Of a stretch of 64,000 bases of DNA, positions 1 to 12,692 are shown piece by piece. Both the position numbers and the translations under genes were made by a program. The stretch's first letter is position 1. Each line of letters begins with the position of its first letter. Below the pieces are notes generated by a model, which was not told the DNA's origin, searched no databases, and saw only the letters and a program-made list of their open reading frames with translations. The DNA comes from Balaenoptera acutorostrata (lineage: Eukaryota; Chordata; Mammalia; Artiodactyla; Balaenopteridae). Location: contig NC_080081.1 in NCBI RefSeq assembly GCF_949987535.1, forward strand, positions 53,392,153 through 53,456,152. The letters run 5' to 3'.

Positions 1-990
1 TTTTTTTGTTCTTCTTTCTCTAATTGCTTTAAGTGTACGATTAGGTTGTTTATTTGAGATTTTTCTTGTTTTTTGAGCTGGGATTGTATTGCTATAAACT
101 TCCCTCTTAGAACTGCTTTTGCTGCACCACATAGGTTTTGGGTCATCATGTTTTCATTGTCATTTTTTCTAGGTATTTTTTGATTTCCCCTTTGATTTCT
201 TTAGTGGTCTCTTGGTTATTTAGTAGTGTATTGTTTAGCCTCCATGTGTTTGTATTTTTTACACTTTTTTTCCTATAATTGATATCTAGTCTCATAATAT
301 TGTGGTTGTAAAAGATACTTGATATGATTTCAATTTTCTTAAATTTACCAAGGCTTGATTTGTGACCCAAGATATGATCTATCCTAGAGAATGTTCCATG
401 AGCACTTGAGAAGAAAGTGTATTCTGTTTTTTTTGGATGGAATGTCTTATAAACATCAATTAAGTCCATCTTGTCTAATGTGTCATTTAAAGCTTGTGTT
501 TCCTTATTTATTTTCATTTTGGATGATCTGTCCATTGATGAAAGTGGGGTGTTAAAGTCCCCTGCTATGATTGTGTTACTGTCGATTTCCCCTTTTATGG
601 CTGTTAGTATTTGCCTTATGTATTGAGGTGCTCCTATGTTGGGTGCATAAATATTTACAATTGTTATATCTTCTTCTCGGATTGATCCCTCAATCATTAT
701 GGATAGTCCTTCTTTGTCTCTTGTAATAATCTTTATTTTAAAGTCTCTTTTATCTAATATGAGAATTGCTCCTCCAGCTTTCTTTTGCTTTCCATTCGCA
801 TGGAATATCTTTGTCCATCCCCTCACTTTCAGTCTATGTGTGTCCTTAGGTCTGAAGTGGGTCTCTTGTGGACAGCATATGTATGGGTCTTCTTTTTGTA
901 TCCATTCAGCCATTCTATGTCTTTTGGTTGGAGCATTTAATCCCTTTACATTGATCCATTATTGATATGTATGTTCCTATTACCATTTTC
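1..990 (-). pseudogene. L1 ORF2, endonuclease domain (partial, frameshifted)
   Basis: 5' part of the L1 ORF2p gene. An open frame at 913-146 encodes most of the apurinic/apyrimidinic-like endonuclease domain that nicks target DNA. Visible motifs are QETH (residues 16-19 of the open frame), NIYAPN, GDFNTPLS (near residue 118) and RIDHIL, which carry catalytic positions in this family. The first 25 or so residues, including the usual catalytic asparagine, are lost through a deletion and frame change near 960-975. A stop at 146 ends the frame. Bases 145-1 continue as recognisable ORF2 (the KAV-RGKFIAIQ region) in another frame up to the window edge. Confidence 0.9.
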
Positions 991-1044
991 TTAACTGTTT
1001 TGGATTTGTTTTTGTATGTCTTTTCCTTGTTTTGTGTTTCCTGC

Positions 1045-1936
1045 CTAGAGAAGTTCCTTTAACATTTGTTGTAAAGCTGGTTTGGTGGTGCTGATTTATC
1101 TTAACCTTTGCCTGTCTATAAAGGTTTTAATTTCTCTGTCGAATCTGAATGAGATCCTTGTTGGGTAGAGTAATCTTTGTTGTAGGTTTTTCCCTTTCAT
1201 CACTTTAAATTTGTCTTACCACTCACTTCTGGCTTGCAGAGTTTCTGCTGAAAGATCAGCTGTTAACCTTATGGGAATTCCCTTGTATGTTATTTGTTGC
1301 TTTTCCCTTGCTGCTTTTAATATATTTTCTTTGTATTTAATTTCTGATAGTTTGATTGATATGTGTCTTGGCATGTTTCTTCTTGGATTTTTTCTGTATG
1401 GGACTCTCTGTGCTTCCTGGAGTTGATTCACTATTTCTTTTCCCATGTTTGGGAAGTTTTCAACTATAATCTTTCCAAATATTTTCTCAGACCCTTTCTT
1501 TTCTCTTCTTCTTCTGGGGCCCCTATATTTCAAATATTGGTGCATTTAATGTTATCCCAGAGGTCTCTGAGACTGTCCTCATTCTTTTCATTCTTTTTTC
1601 TTTATCCTGCTCTGTGGTAGTTATTTCCACTATTTTATCTTCCACGTCACTTATCCATTCTTCTGCCTCAGTTATTCTGCTATTGATTCCGTCTAGAGAA
1701 CTTTTAATTTCATTTATTGTTTTGTTCATCATTGTTTGTTTGCTCTTTAGTTCTTCTAGGTCCTTGTTAAGCATTTCTTGCATTTTCTCCATTCTACTTC
1801 CAAGATTTTGGATCATCTTTACTATCATTACTCTGAATTCTTTTTCAGGTAGACTGCCTATTTCCTCTTCATTTGTTTGGTCTGGTGGGTTTTTACCTTG
1901 CTCCTTCATCTGCTGTGTATTTCTCTGTCTTCTCAT
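1045..1936 (-). pseudogene. L1 ORF1, frameshifted
   Basis: Remnant of the L1 RNA-binding chaperone ORF1p. The family start is the methionine at 1936 (MRRQRNTQQ), although an open frame extends upstream to 2029. The N-terminal half is rich in K, E, M and L with heptad-like spacing, fitting the trimeric coiled coil. The C-terminal half, read in another frame (1545-1216), shows the RRM/CTD signature PIRLTADLSAETLQAR. A one-base loss near 1580, another near 1500 in an A-run, a TGA in the family frame near 1535 (probably decayed CpG), and a stop just after 1216 break it. The family stop would be near 1045. It is a dead copy. Confidence 0.9.
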
Positions 1937-3905
1937 TTTGTTTAAATTACTGTGTTTGGGGTCTCCTTTTCCCAGGCTGCTGGTCCTGTTGTTTTTGGAG
2001 TCTGCCCCCAGGGGGTGAAGTTGGTTCACTGGGTTGTGTAGTCTTCCTGGTGGAGGTGACTGGTGCCTGTATTCTCATGGATGGGACTGGATCTTGCCTT
2101 TCTAGTGTGCAGGGCCACATCTGGTGGTGTTTTGTGTGGTGTCTGTGACCTTATTATGATTTTAGGCAGCCTCTCTGCTAATGGGTCAATTGTGTTTCTG
2201 TATTGCTAGTTTTCGGCATGGGGCCTCCAGTACTGGAGGTTTCTGGCCATTGGGTGGATCTGGGTCTAAGAGATGATATGGAGATCTCTGGGAGAGCTCT
2301 CGCTGATTGATATTACATGGGGCTGGGAGGTCTCTGGTAGTCCAATGTCCTCAACTTGGCTCTCCCACCTCTGAGGCTCAGGCCTGACACCAGGTTGAAG
2401 CACCAAGACCTTGCCAGCCACACAGCTGAGAAGAAAAGTGAGAAAAAAAAGAAAGAAAAAAAATTTTATAGAAAATTAAAATAAAAATAAAAGTTATTAC
2501 AATAAAAAATTAAAAAATTAATAAAATAAAATTTAAAAAAAGATAAGAGAGCAATCAAACCAATAAACAAAGCCATCAATGATAGCAAAGAGTAAACACT
2601 AAACCAAGATAAACATAAAAGTCAGAGACAAATCAGTCACAGACAGCAAACCCCAAGTGTACAGTTGGTCCCAAAGTCCACAGCCTCAATTTAGGGATGA
2701 TTCATTGTCTATTCAGGTATGCCACAGATGCAGGGTACATCAAGTTGATTGTGGGGACTTAATCCACTGCTCCTGATGCTGCATGGAGGTATTTCCCTTT
2801 CTTTTCTTTGTTCCCACAGCTCCTTGGGTTCAGCTTTGGTTTTGGCCCCACCTCTGTGTGTAGGCCACCCTCAGGCATCTGTTCCCCACCGAGACAGAAG
2901 GGAGTTAAAGCAGCGGCTGATTTGAGCACTCTTGCTCACTCAGGCAGGGTGGGGGGAGGGAGGGGTACGGTAGTCATAATTCGAATGCAGGGTGAGCCTG
3001 CAATGGCAGAGGCTCTCATGATATTGCAACAGCCTGAGGTGCACTGTGTGTTCTCTCAGAGAAGTTGTCCCTGGATCATGGGACCCTGGCAGTGGCGGGC
3101 TGCACAGGCTCCTGTGGGGGCTGTGGATAGTGACCTGTGCTCACACACAAGATTCTTGGTGGCAGCAGCAGCAGTGTTAGCATTCATGCCTGTCTCTGTA
3201 GTCTGAGCTGATAGCCGCTGCTCACTCCCGTCTCTGGAGCTCGCTTAGGCGGTGCTCTGCCTTCTGCGGGCAGATGGGGAAGGAATCCCCTCTCTTCCTG
3301 CATCCCAAAACAATGGTCTCTTGCCTCTTTGGCAGGTCCATACTTTTTCTCGGACTCCCTCCCAGCTAACTGTGGCTCACTAGTCCCCTCAGGCTGTCTT
3401 CACACAGCCAACTCCATTTGTCTCCCTGGGATCTGACCTCCGGAGCTGAGCCTCAGCTCCCAGCCCACACCCACCCTGGCAGGTGAGCAGACAAGCCTCT
3501 CAGGCTGGTGAGTGCTGGTTGGCACCATTCCTCTGTGAGGGAATCTCTCTGCTTTGCCCTCTGCACCCTTTTTGCTGTGCTCTCCTCTGTGGCTCTGAAG
3601 CTTCACCCCCACCAACCCCCCATCTCCACCAGTGAAGGGGCTTCTTAGTGTGTGGAAGCTTTTCCTCCTTCACAGCTCCCTCCCAGAGGTGCAGGTCCCA
3701 TACCTATTCTTTTGTCTCTGTTTTTTATTTTTTATTTTTTTTTGCCCTACCCAGGTACATGGGGATTTTCTTGCCTTTTGGGAAGTCTGAGGTCTTCTGC
3801 CAGCGTTCAGTAGGTGTTCTGCAGGAGCTGTTCCACATGTAGATGTATTTTTGATGTATTTGTGGGGAGGAAGGTGATCTCCACATCTTACTCCTCTGCC
3901 TCTTG
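1937..3905 (-). promoter_or_regulatory. L1 5' UTR (internal promoter region)
   Basis: About 1.97 kb from the L1 5' terminus to ORF1. The part at 2800-3700 is clearly richer in G and C than the rest of this AT-rich window. A strand-biased stretch at 2430-2545, nearly all A with some G on the plus strand, lies between the GC-rich part and ORF1. L1 5' UTRs of this kind carry the element's internal RNA polymerase II promoter. Whether this old copy still drives transcription cannot be told from sequence. Confidence 0.75.
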
Positions 3906-6887
3906 AAGGTCCTCCAGGATAGGCTTTCTATTTTCTATGATTGTGGGGGCTTGGTGAATCCAAAATCTGATGTAGTAAGCCAGCAGGCAGGAGACTCTGA
4001 GAAGAGTTGCCGACCAAATGAAGGCTGCTGGCAGAATCCCCTCCCTTATAGTTTCTTTGTATTTTGTTGCTCAAGAAGACATTTGTCCAGGTGCAAACTC
4101 TGCAGCAAAATGTCCCAGGTCCCAAGTCCAGCCTTTCTCAATTCTATGATGACACATGAGCCTATGTGTTCCCACTAGAGTGACTGAATTGACCACACCC
4201 TTTGGTAACCTGCTCTATATTACTCCCCTAACAATCACTGACCTCACTAAGTAGAACAGTGCCCCTGGTCCTCATGAGCTCTCTCCCAAGAAACTCTACT
4301 GGCACTCTGCAATTTTTTTTCAGTCCTTATACTTAGGTCATATGTTCCCAGGCCCTGTATACCCTGTATTTGCTATGGCATTAGCTCATGACCCTAACTA
4401 TTGCTGAGACCTAATTTTAGTAATTACTAACACTTGCAATAAAAAAACACCCACAGATTATAAGAAAACTTAACTAAGGCTGCCATGTTGCATAACTCCA
4501 TGGCATGTATGTACTAGAGGAATCAGTCCCTGTGGAGTTAGACAACGCTGTGGCCCTGCCAAAGCAGTGGCCAGAATATGTTATTTTTAACTGTTTGAAT
4601 TCTCAGTTAAGTCTGGATGAAGCCCTTAACAAATTCTTTTTTTTTTCTTTCTTTGCATATGGCCAGGCTCAACTAACTAGCCAGGCTTTTCCAACTGTCT
4701 ACTTAGTTATCCCTTCAACTTGACTAGGAAAGTAAAGTCTCAACTAATGTTTCTGTCCACAGATTAAGAAAATATATTAATTTATTAATAAAGGAGCTGA
4801 TCTAGTTATATACAGTTAAATGAAATTCATGATTGAGGGTTAATTATTTTCATAATCTGGATGCATTCATGGTAACAAAGAAAATTAAATTATATGCCAT
4901 TACTACGTATAAACTTTCATATATATACCATTTCATATGTTTCTTAGTCTCACAAATACATAGGATGCCAAATCTAAAGTTGCTGGACTCCATTACCTCT
5001 TTTTTCTGAAATAAATAGCTTTTCAGAAAGAGAAAAAAAGTTGGCTCCTATGTGAATCTTGTGTAGTATTTTGTCCCCATAGTGACAGAGATTTGGATCC
5101 TGACATCAGGCTCTAACAGGCCACAGAGCTATAGAGCATTTCAATTTGTGTTAAGAAAAAAAAAAAAAAAGACAAATGCTCAGTCCTGAAAAGATACCAT
5201 AAAAATGACTGAGGTCCTATGGGTGTAGATAAGAAATACAGTAATAATCTATACTGGTATGCTTTCACATTTCACTTATTGGCCTTTCCATGTGGGCTAA
5301 TATATTCTTGTAGATCAAGTGATCTGTATGTCTTCTATTGAACTGTACTGTTCAAAAAGCATCATATCAATACATTTCAGCATGCTTTGAGAATAATTGT
5401 AAAATGTGTGATTTCAAGATTTACTGAACAAGTTCTCTAATGGATACTTAATTTTGTTCCAAGTTACTGGAAGGAAAGGGTAGCCAGAGCAAGAATGTAA
5501 GGTTGACACCAGGAATCTAGTCTCTACTTTCTTTTTAATGACTGTGTTTTGAGTAGAAACATATTTTTTCCCTCATTATGGTGACCATGAGAAAGAATTT
5601 ATTTTTAAACCCATTTCAGGCCAGTCTCTTCATCATTTTTCTTATGTGGTTGATGAAGAGGTAGGTTAACTTTAACTAGCAAATTTGGAAAAGAATAACT
5701 TAGACTGCAAAGCTGAATTCTACCCTGCTCATTCTTATGTGCAGCATAAATTCTCAGTTTCCCTATGCTGCAAATTATGCAAGGGACTATCTTACAACAC
5801 TCTCCAGGGTGTCCAAAGTAACGTAGTATAGAAGTGACGAGAATAGGCATCTTGTCATGTTCTGGACTTTAAAGTGAGTATTTTAAGCATTTTTAATTGA
5901 ATTTGATACTTTCTATAGGTCTTTGGTGGATACATGAAAGTCCCTTTCTATTTATAACTTGCTAAGAGGTAATTTTAAATAATAAAACAATACTGATTTT
6001 TTTATCAAGTGATTTTCTGCATCTAATTAGATCATCATCTTTTTTTCCCCATTTTTCAATATAAACTAACATGTCTACATTCATAGATTTTTTTTTTTTT
6101 TTTTACTTAATTTAAAACTTACATAACATGCTTGGAATAATCCCGAATTTGTCATGATATCCTCCATTTTGGGGGAATTTGCATTGATAGCTTACATTAT
6201 TTTAGTAAATTTTCAATTTATTTTGTGAGTAAGGTTAGTCTATTATTTTCTTTCTTATTTGTTTTGGCTGTTTTTTAGATTATCTATTCCTTTAAAGGTA
6301 TCTTATTATTCTTGTCTAAATACATGATATTTTCCATTAGAATTTATTCTTACATATATAGATAAGATATTAATAAATATATATACATATATAATCTGTT
6401 TATTGTAAACTTTACTTACTATGTCTTATTGGTAAGACATAGACATTCTTATTGAATCCTTTTATCAATATGTGATCATTCTCTTTTTCTCTGGTTTTAA
6501 CTTATTTCTTAAAGTGTATTGCTTCTCTTGCTATTACTACAACCTTTTGTTTTTGTTTGTATTTGCCTAACAAATTTTATAAATTTGCTTTTTGTGCGTG
6601 TGTGTAATTGTGTTTCACTTAGAAATATTTTTTTAAAAGTTGGATTGTGTTTTAATTGAGTCTAAAAAACTTTACCTCTGGAAAGGTTTACCATTTTCAC
6701 TGAATGTGACTGCTAATATATTTAGACTCATTTTATCTTTGCTTTATGCTTCTCAGAATTCGTTTTTTTTTTTTTTTTTTTGTATGTGGTCAGCATCATT
6801 CTTCTTTTTGAATATTTTTCAGAAGTTCCTGTAGTAAAGTTTTAATTGTAGTACATTCTCTGTTTTTAACTTTTGAAAAAAAAAATG
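3906..6887. other. Unassigned AT-rich sequence
   Basis: No gene, RNA or repeat family that I can name. It contains short A- or T-runs (for example 5155-5171 and 6087-6105) and low-complexity AT stretches near 6350-6400. Open frames here are under 95 codons, without recognisable domains. Confidence 0.5.
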
Positions 6888-7177
6888 TTGTCCTCTTTTT
6901 TTTTTTTAATTAATTTATTTATTTTTGGCTGTGTTGGGTCTTTGTTTCTGTGCGAAGGATTTCTCTAGTTGTGGCGAGTGGGGGCCTCTCACTATCATGG
7001 CCTCTCTTGTTGCAGAGCACAGGCTCCAGACACACAGGCTCAGTAGTTGTGGCTCACGGGCCCAGTTGCTCCGCGGCATGTGGGATCTTCCCAGATCAGG
7101 GCTCGAACCCGTGTCCCCTGCATTGGCAGGCGGATTCTCAACCACTGCACCACCAGGGAAGCCCTTGTCCTCTTTTT
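6888..7177 (-). mobile_element. CHR-type tRNA-derived SINE with 13-bp TSD
   Basis: A SINE on the minus strand occupying 6901-7164. Its minus-strand 5' end reads GGGCTTCCCTGGTGGTGCAG, followed by a tRNA-like A and B box (B box GGGTTCGAGCC). It ends in an A-rich tail at 6901-6925. Perfect 13-bp direct repeats TTGTCCTCTTTTT at 6888-6900 and 7165-7177 mark the insertion. SINEs of this type are known from cetaceans and hippos and are mobilised by L1. Frames of up to 87 codons across it are not genes. Confidence 0.93.
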
Positions 7178-8583
7178 AATGCAGACTTTGCCCTGCATAT
7201 ACTTTTTGGTTGATAATTATGTTATAATAGTAATTTGAAGTTTTACTTCACTGTCTTATGGCTTTTGTAATTTTTATATTTTTTTCTACATACTTATAAT
7301 TTTTTGGTAGTTACATCATTCTATGTTGACTAAAGGATTTCTCTTTATGGTTACTGCTCTGCAATGTCATAAGCAGTGATTGAAATTCATTGTGATATCC
7401 AAGGATCTACATCTTTCATCCTTCTGTTTTTATATCTAGAAGTTATATTTTTTTCATATTTATACAATCCTTTCATTCTCTGGTTACCTTATTATATTTT
7501 GTTACCATTTTTCATAATTTTAAACCTATTAATATGTTAGTTTATATCCTCTTGTTATTTAATATTTACTAATGATGTGGGCTCCTGGGATCTGATTCTT
7601 GTTGATTCTGCTGACTCTAGTTCATAGAGTGAGGATTTTTTCTGCATGTGTTTCTCATAATGGTTTACTACAAATCCGTATTTATTGGAATTTTATCTAT
7701 AGAAAGTTTATGAAGTTTGCTTCTAAAGTGCATTCCGGCAGAGAGGATTCATGTTTTCCTTCTCTTAGATATTTGGGGACATAACCAATCTGGACCACGT
7801 TGTTTTCTCTTATGGGGGTATGTGGCAAATATGGAGTGAAAGGTTGCCAACATCAGGTGAATGCATATGGTTAGAAATTTTCTGAGTTTTTTTCTTCTCC
7901 TTTTATTTGCTCTATCCATAGCCAAACTTGAGACAGTCAAGTAACCACCTCCCATCACCCTAAGGGATGTTTTATTCTTTTTCCTTCATCTAGAGAGCTT
8001 CAGATCAGATTTTCTATCCTGCTTGTTACTCAACCTTCACATTGTCATTTTAATCTATTTAAACCTGGAATCTAAGATAACAGACATCTCCAGAGACCGC
8101 TGAGGACACTAGAGCTTCAGTGATTGCTTTGTTTCTGGATTCTTGCTTTATTTTTGTCCCTCACCCCCAATAATTTTCTTTAATTTCTCCCCAAGTCTAT
8201 TGCACATTTAGTTTTTATTTTATCCTTTCATCATAAATTTTATGTATCCCATAATGGGAAGTTTTGCTTGGACAATAATCTGACAAGTTATTAGAAAGAA
8301 TCTAGTCAATAATATTCATTCTCCTGGAAATCTTGTGTGTGGGGTCTCACTAGATCAGTGTTTGTGCAGAACTTGTGGCCTTTAAAAAATCTGCATGAGT
8401 TATCATAATATTTAGTTTGAATGATATGGAATTGGCATTTTTGAGTTCACAAAAAGTTGAATATCGGCATTTTGTATCATTTAATTAAATACAAATTTTT
8501 ATATATACTAAATGCAATAGCATTCAATCAGTTGTATTAGACAGTGTTAAAATAATAAATCTATTGTTTGTTCTGTTATGCAT
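7178..8583. other. Unassigned AT-rich sequence
   Basis: No family or gene recognised. Short frames at 7599-7784 and 7958-7749 lack any domain signature. Confidence 0.45.
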
Positions 8584-8589
8584 TGTAGT

Positions 8590-8852
8590 GTATTTAAAAA
8601 GTCAGACAGAGAGAGATGAATATGCTATGGTGTCACTTATGTGTGGGTCTAAAAGAATGATCCAAATAAACGTATTTACAAGGCAGAGGTAGACTCACAG
8701 AGGTAGAGAACAAACTTGTGGTTGCCAGGGGTTGGGGGGAGGAAGGAGCAGAGGGAGAGATAAATTAGGAGTGAATTTAACTGAACCACTTTGCTGTACA
8801 CCTGAAACTATCACAACATTGTAAATCAACTATACTTCAATTTTTTAAAACT
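8590..8852 (+). mobile_element. L1 3' end fragment
   Basis: A short plus-strand L1 tail. It starts in the last ORF2 codons (the AGTCAGACAGAGA region), continues through the GACTCACAGAGGTAGAGAAC stretch and a G-rich run, and ends with the older L1 3' UTR terminus (CTTTGCTGTACACCTGAAAC, then CAACATTGTAAATCAACTAT). It is strongly 5'-truncated. Confidence 0.82.
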
Positions 8853-9689
8853 ACATAAATTTATTAATGTGATCTAATTAGATTATAGATTTTTTTTCAA
8901 CATGTTCCTTTTTTACTACTGTCTCTCCTTTTAAACACTGTTACCCCAGGAGATGTATGTTGACTACTTAACAGGCATGCCTCCATTTTTCTCTGTGCTC
9001 ATAGAATCATACATATATACACTCATACATGTGTATGCAGGTACACACATATGTAACATATTTTTGACTAAGTCACAGAAAGCGTATATGATTTTCTACA
9101 TTTTCTTATTTAATACTTCATAACTATCTATACAAGTCACCAATATAGTTTCACTTCTTTACTGTGGAACCTAATTTTCCATAGTATTAAAGTAACATAC
9201 TGTGTTCAATTATTATGTTAATCATGGGTATTTCTTGATAAATTACTGTGTTTCAAACATAGTTTTGTTGAGGACAACCACCATTATATACTGGGATTAA
9301 GAGAATTAAATCTACAATAATATAACCCCAAATATGGTTCTCTAAGATATTTGTCAAAGTCTGAAGTTTTGAAAATAAAGTTCCCGTTATTTATTTTCAT
9401 TTCAAAATTTGGCTCGAGTATGTTTTCTATAGCTTCTGAGGCAAGAATAACCACCCAACTCACATGGATTTATGATTTCTTGATATTGTTACTTAGAGGA
9501 TTTTCAAAATCAGTTCTAAAATTGTCTGAACAAATACTTTTTTATTTCTTTCTTTCTCTTTTTTGTTTTTTTTTTGGTTAAATCAGACTATGTTTTTCAA
9601 GGTATAATTTTATAAGTTTGAAATGTGTCTTATCTCTGTAGTAATATCCTGATCGGCACACAGTACAAAAATTGGAGATTTATTTATGA
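8853..9689. other. Unassigned AT-rich sequence
   Basis: Nothing recognisable. It contains an interrupted CA/TA-rich stretch at about 9010-9060 and a T/C-rich tract near 9540-9576. Confidence 0.45.
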
Positions 9690-11785
9690 TTTAAAAAATC
9701 TATTAATAGCTTTATTGAAGTACAATTAACATTCAAATAATTATGTATGTTTAAAGTATATAATTAGATAAACTTTGACATATTTATGCACTTGTAAAAA
9801 CATCAGCATAATCAAAATCGTGGACATATTCTTCATCCCCAAAAGTTTTCTTACACTCTTACGTAATCTCTCTATTCTGCCCTTTTGACCTACTCTCTTC
9901 TCTCTCTCCCAGGCAACCAAAAAAAGCTTTGGATCACTGTAGATTAACATACATATACTGAATTCTTCAAGTAAATTCTAAGGTTTGTATTTTTTTTTGT
10001 CTAGCTTCTTCCACTCAGCATAATAATTTTGAGGTTTATCTATATTGTTGAATTCATCAATAGTTCATTCCTTTTTATAGCTGATTAACTTTCCATTGTA
10101 TAGATATACCACAATGTTCTTAGCACTTTACTTCCTGGTGAACATTTGAGTTGTTTCCAGTTTAGTGATATTACAAATCAAACAGCTGTAAATAGTTGCA
10201 TATATGTCTTGATATGGATATAAGTTCTCTTTTTTTGTTTTGTTTTTAGCCCCACTGTGCAGTATGTGGGATTTTAGTTTCCTGACCAGGGATTGAACCC
10301 ACACCCCCTGCAGTGGAAGCATGGAATCTTAACCACTGGACTGCTAGGAAAGTGCCTTTTTTAAAATTTATTTTTATTTTTTGGTATAAGTTCTCCTTTG
10401 TCTTAGGTAAACACCTAGGAATGGAATGACTGGGCCCTATGTTCATGCTATTTACCTTTTTAAGAAACTATAAAGTTGATTGCCGAAGTGACTGTGCCAT
10501 ATTGCATTCCCACATGCAATTTAGAGAGCTCAAGTTATACCATATCCTAATCAACACTTGGTATGGTCAACATTTTTATTTTAGCCATTCTAATAGGTAT
10601 GCTTTATCACACTATGGTTTTCATTTGCATTTCTCTAATGACTCATCATGTTGCATGTTTTTTTAATATCTTCATTTGGATAAAGAATATTATCTTTGGT
10701 AAAGTGTCTTCCAAACTTTGGCTCATTTTTTTATTAGGTTATTTTCTTTCTTAATGTTGCATTATAGGAGCTCTTCATGCATTCTATATATAAATCCTTT
10801 ATCAGATATATGATTTGCAAATAATTTCTCCCTGTTACGGTTTGTCTTTTTCTGTCTTAGCAGTATCTTTCTTAATTTCGATAACATCAAATTAATGGAT
10901 TTGTGTCTTTTATGCATTTTGCTTTTAGTATATTTATGAAATTTTTGCATTACCAAGGTCAAAAAATGTTCTTCTAAGTATTATTTAGAAGTTTTATAGT
11001 TTTGTGAAACACATTATGTTTAAAGTCCATTTTGAGTTAATTTTTGTATGTGGAAAAAAGCATGGGTTTAAGTTCATTTTGTGCAATTGTTCCAACAAAA
11101 TTTGTTGAAAAGATTTACAGATTCTCCACTGAATTGTCTTTGCATATTTGTTTAAAATCAATTGAATAAATGTAAGTGGGCCTTGATTGGCACTTTCTAT
11201 TCTATTTCAGTGATCCTTGACATAAATATTATTCAGGCATGATTACTGAAGCTTTACAATAAGTCTTAATGTTAGGTGATATGTCTTTTAAGTTTGTTCT
11301 TCTTTTTCCAAAGTTGTTATTACTACTCAAGGTCCTTTGATTTATATATCAGTTTTAGAATCATCTTATCAATAACTAATAACAAAAAACCTGCTGAGAT
11401 TTTGATAGAAATCATATGGAATTTATAGATCAACTTAGGGAGAATTGCCATCTTAGCTGTACTGAGCCTTCTAAGCCCTAAAAGAAATAAAATTCTCCAC
11501 TTTTTCAGGTCTTCTTTAATGCCTTTCAGCACTGATTTGAGTGTACAAGTGTTGCATATCTTTAGTTGGATTTATTCCTAACATTCCAAACTTTTGGTGG
11601 TATTGTATTTTAATTTTAATTTCTTTATTTTTTATGTATAGAAATATAGTTGATATTTCTATAATAAACTGGCACCCTACAAAAATGCTGAACCTAACTT
11701 CTTTGTTTTGAGTTATTTCTTTTTTTATTTATTTTTTAGATTCAGCAGATTTTTCTACTTAGAAAATCATGCAAATTATAAATGC
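9690..11785 (-). mobile_element. Old L1, ORF2 and 3' end
   Basis: A degenerate minus-strand L1 of an older mammalian subfamily. Its 3' UTR is at 9690-9960, and ORF2 coding remnants follow up to about 11785. Recognisable stretches on the plus strand include the 'TGGATATACCAC'-like and 'GGTATGCTTTATCACACTATGG' segments, 'TTTATCAGATATATGATTTG', and 'TTTGAGTTAATTTTTGTATG' near 11034. Many small indels and stops break the frame. A tRNA-derived SINE (about 10231-10383) is inserted in it. Confidence 0.85.
10219..10395 (-). mobile_element. CHR-1-type tRNA-derived SINE nested in L1
   Basis: A minus-strand SINE, about 10231-10355, inserted in the old L1. Read on the minus strand it begins GGCACTTTCCTAGCAGTCC and has a tRNA-like B box (GGTTCAATCCC), then a short body and an A-rich tail. 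It lacks the longer tail region of the other three SINEs. The flanking L1 sequence is repeated (ATAAGTTCTC at about 10220-10230 and 10385-10395), consistent with a target-site duplication, although an extra T/A-rich stretch at 10356-10383 sits between element and repeat. Confidence 0.8.
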
Positions 11786-12124
11786 CTTTGCTTCTCCGGT
11801 CTCCAGTCTCCACCTCCTCAACTCAGAAAGTTCACCAGTCTGTGCCCTTCTATTCCCTCACTGTATTGTTCCTGAAATATTTCTCTGCTTAGTAACATGG
11901 GACAGCAGAAAATTATCTTGTCTGTTTCACTTCTCTCAAAAAACACTGTCCTTTTTGCATAATATTTAAAGTCATCTTCAGAATTGTTGTTTCATATATT
12001 TTGCCCAGTTTCTTAGTTGTTTGAGGGAAGATAAATCTGTCCCCTGTTATTCCAGTCTAGCCAGAAGCAGAAATATGTAAAGTGTGTCTCAATCTATACA
12101 AGTATCCACTTCTTGTCCTCACAT

Positions 12125-12692
12125 TTTTTTATTAATATATGATTCATATACCATAAAATCCACTGTATCAAAGTGTACAGTTGAATGATTTTTAGAATAT
12201 TCACTTAATTATTATGATAACCATTATTATGATAACCACCATTATCTAATTCCAGAACATTTTATCAACTCAAAAAAGAAGCCCTTCCAACCCCTAATCT
12301 ACTTTCTATCTTTATGGAGTTTTCTATACTGGGCATTTCATGTAGATAAAATTATGCACTATGTGGCCTTTGTGTCTGACTTCTTTCAATAGGCAGAATA
12401 TTTTCAAGGCTTATCAATGTTATAGGATGAATTGGTAACATTTTTATGGCTAAATAATGTTGTGTTATATGGATATACCACATTTTATTTATTATTTAAT
12501 CAATTGATGGATATTTGGGTGGTTTGCACTTTTTGGTTATTACAAGTAATGCTGCTGTTAACATTCATGTACATATGTTTGGGTTGATATAAGTTTTCAG
12601 TTAGTTTGAATATATGCCTGGGAGGGTAACTGCTGAATCATATGTTTAATTTTGGATAAACTGCCAAACTATTTTACAAAGTGACCTTGTTT
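12125..12692 (-). mobile_element. Old L1 3' fragment
   Basis: A second old L1 3' end on the minus strand, separate from 9690-11785 because it repeats the same 3' UTR region (CATACCATAAAATCCACTGT, then ACTTTCTATCTTTATGGAGT). It ends inside ORF2 near 12690. A small direct repeat of about 16 bp (ATTATGATAACCA) at 12211-12239 is a local duplication. Confidence 0.85.

Larger units (their letters stand above)
1..3905 (-). mobile_element. L1 LINE, 5' portion with complete 5' UTR
   Basis: The 5' part of a cetartiodactyl-type L1 retrotransposon on the minus strand. It reads from its 5' terminus near 3905 through a long 5' UTR (about 3905-1937), ORF1 (about 1936-1045) and the first third of ORF2 (about 990-1), then leaves the window. 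The first bases on the minus strand, AGAGGCAGAGGAGTAAGATG, match the usual 5' end of such L1s, so this copy is not 5'-truncated. Both ORFs carry frameshifts and stops, so it cannot move on its own. Its 3' end, and therefore its target-site duplication, lies outside the window to the left. Confidence 0.93.

Noticed and set aside
6915..7238. Overlapping 63-87 codon frames on both strands
   Set aside because: They are translations of the CHR SINE (the recurring GLEPVSPALAG/NPCPLHWQAD-like peptides also appear at 32060-32338).
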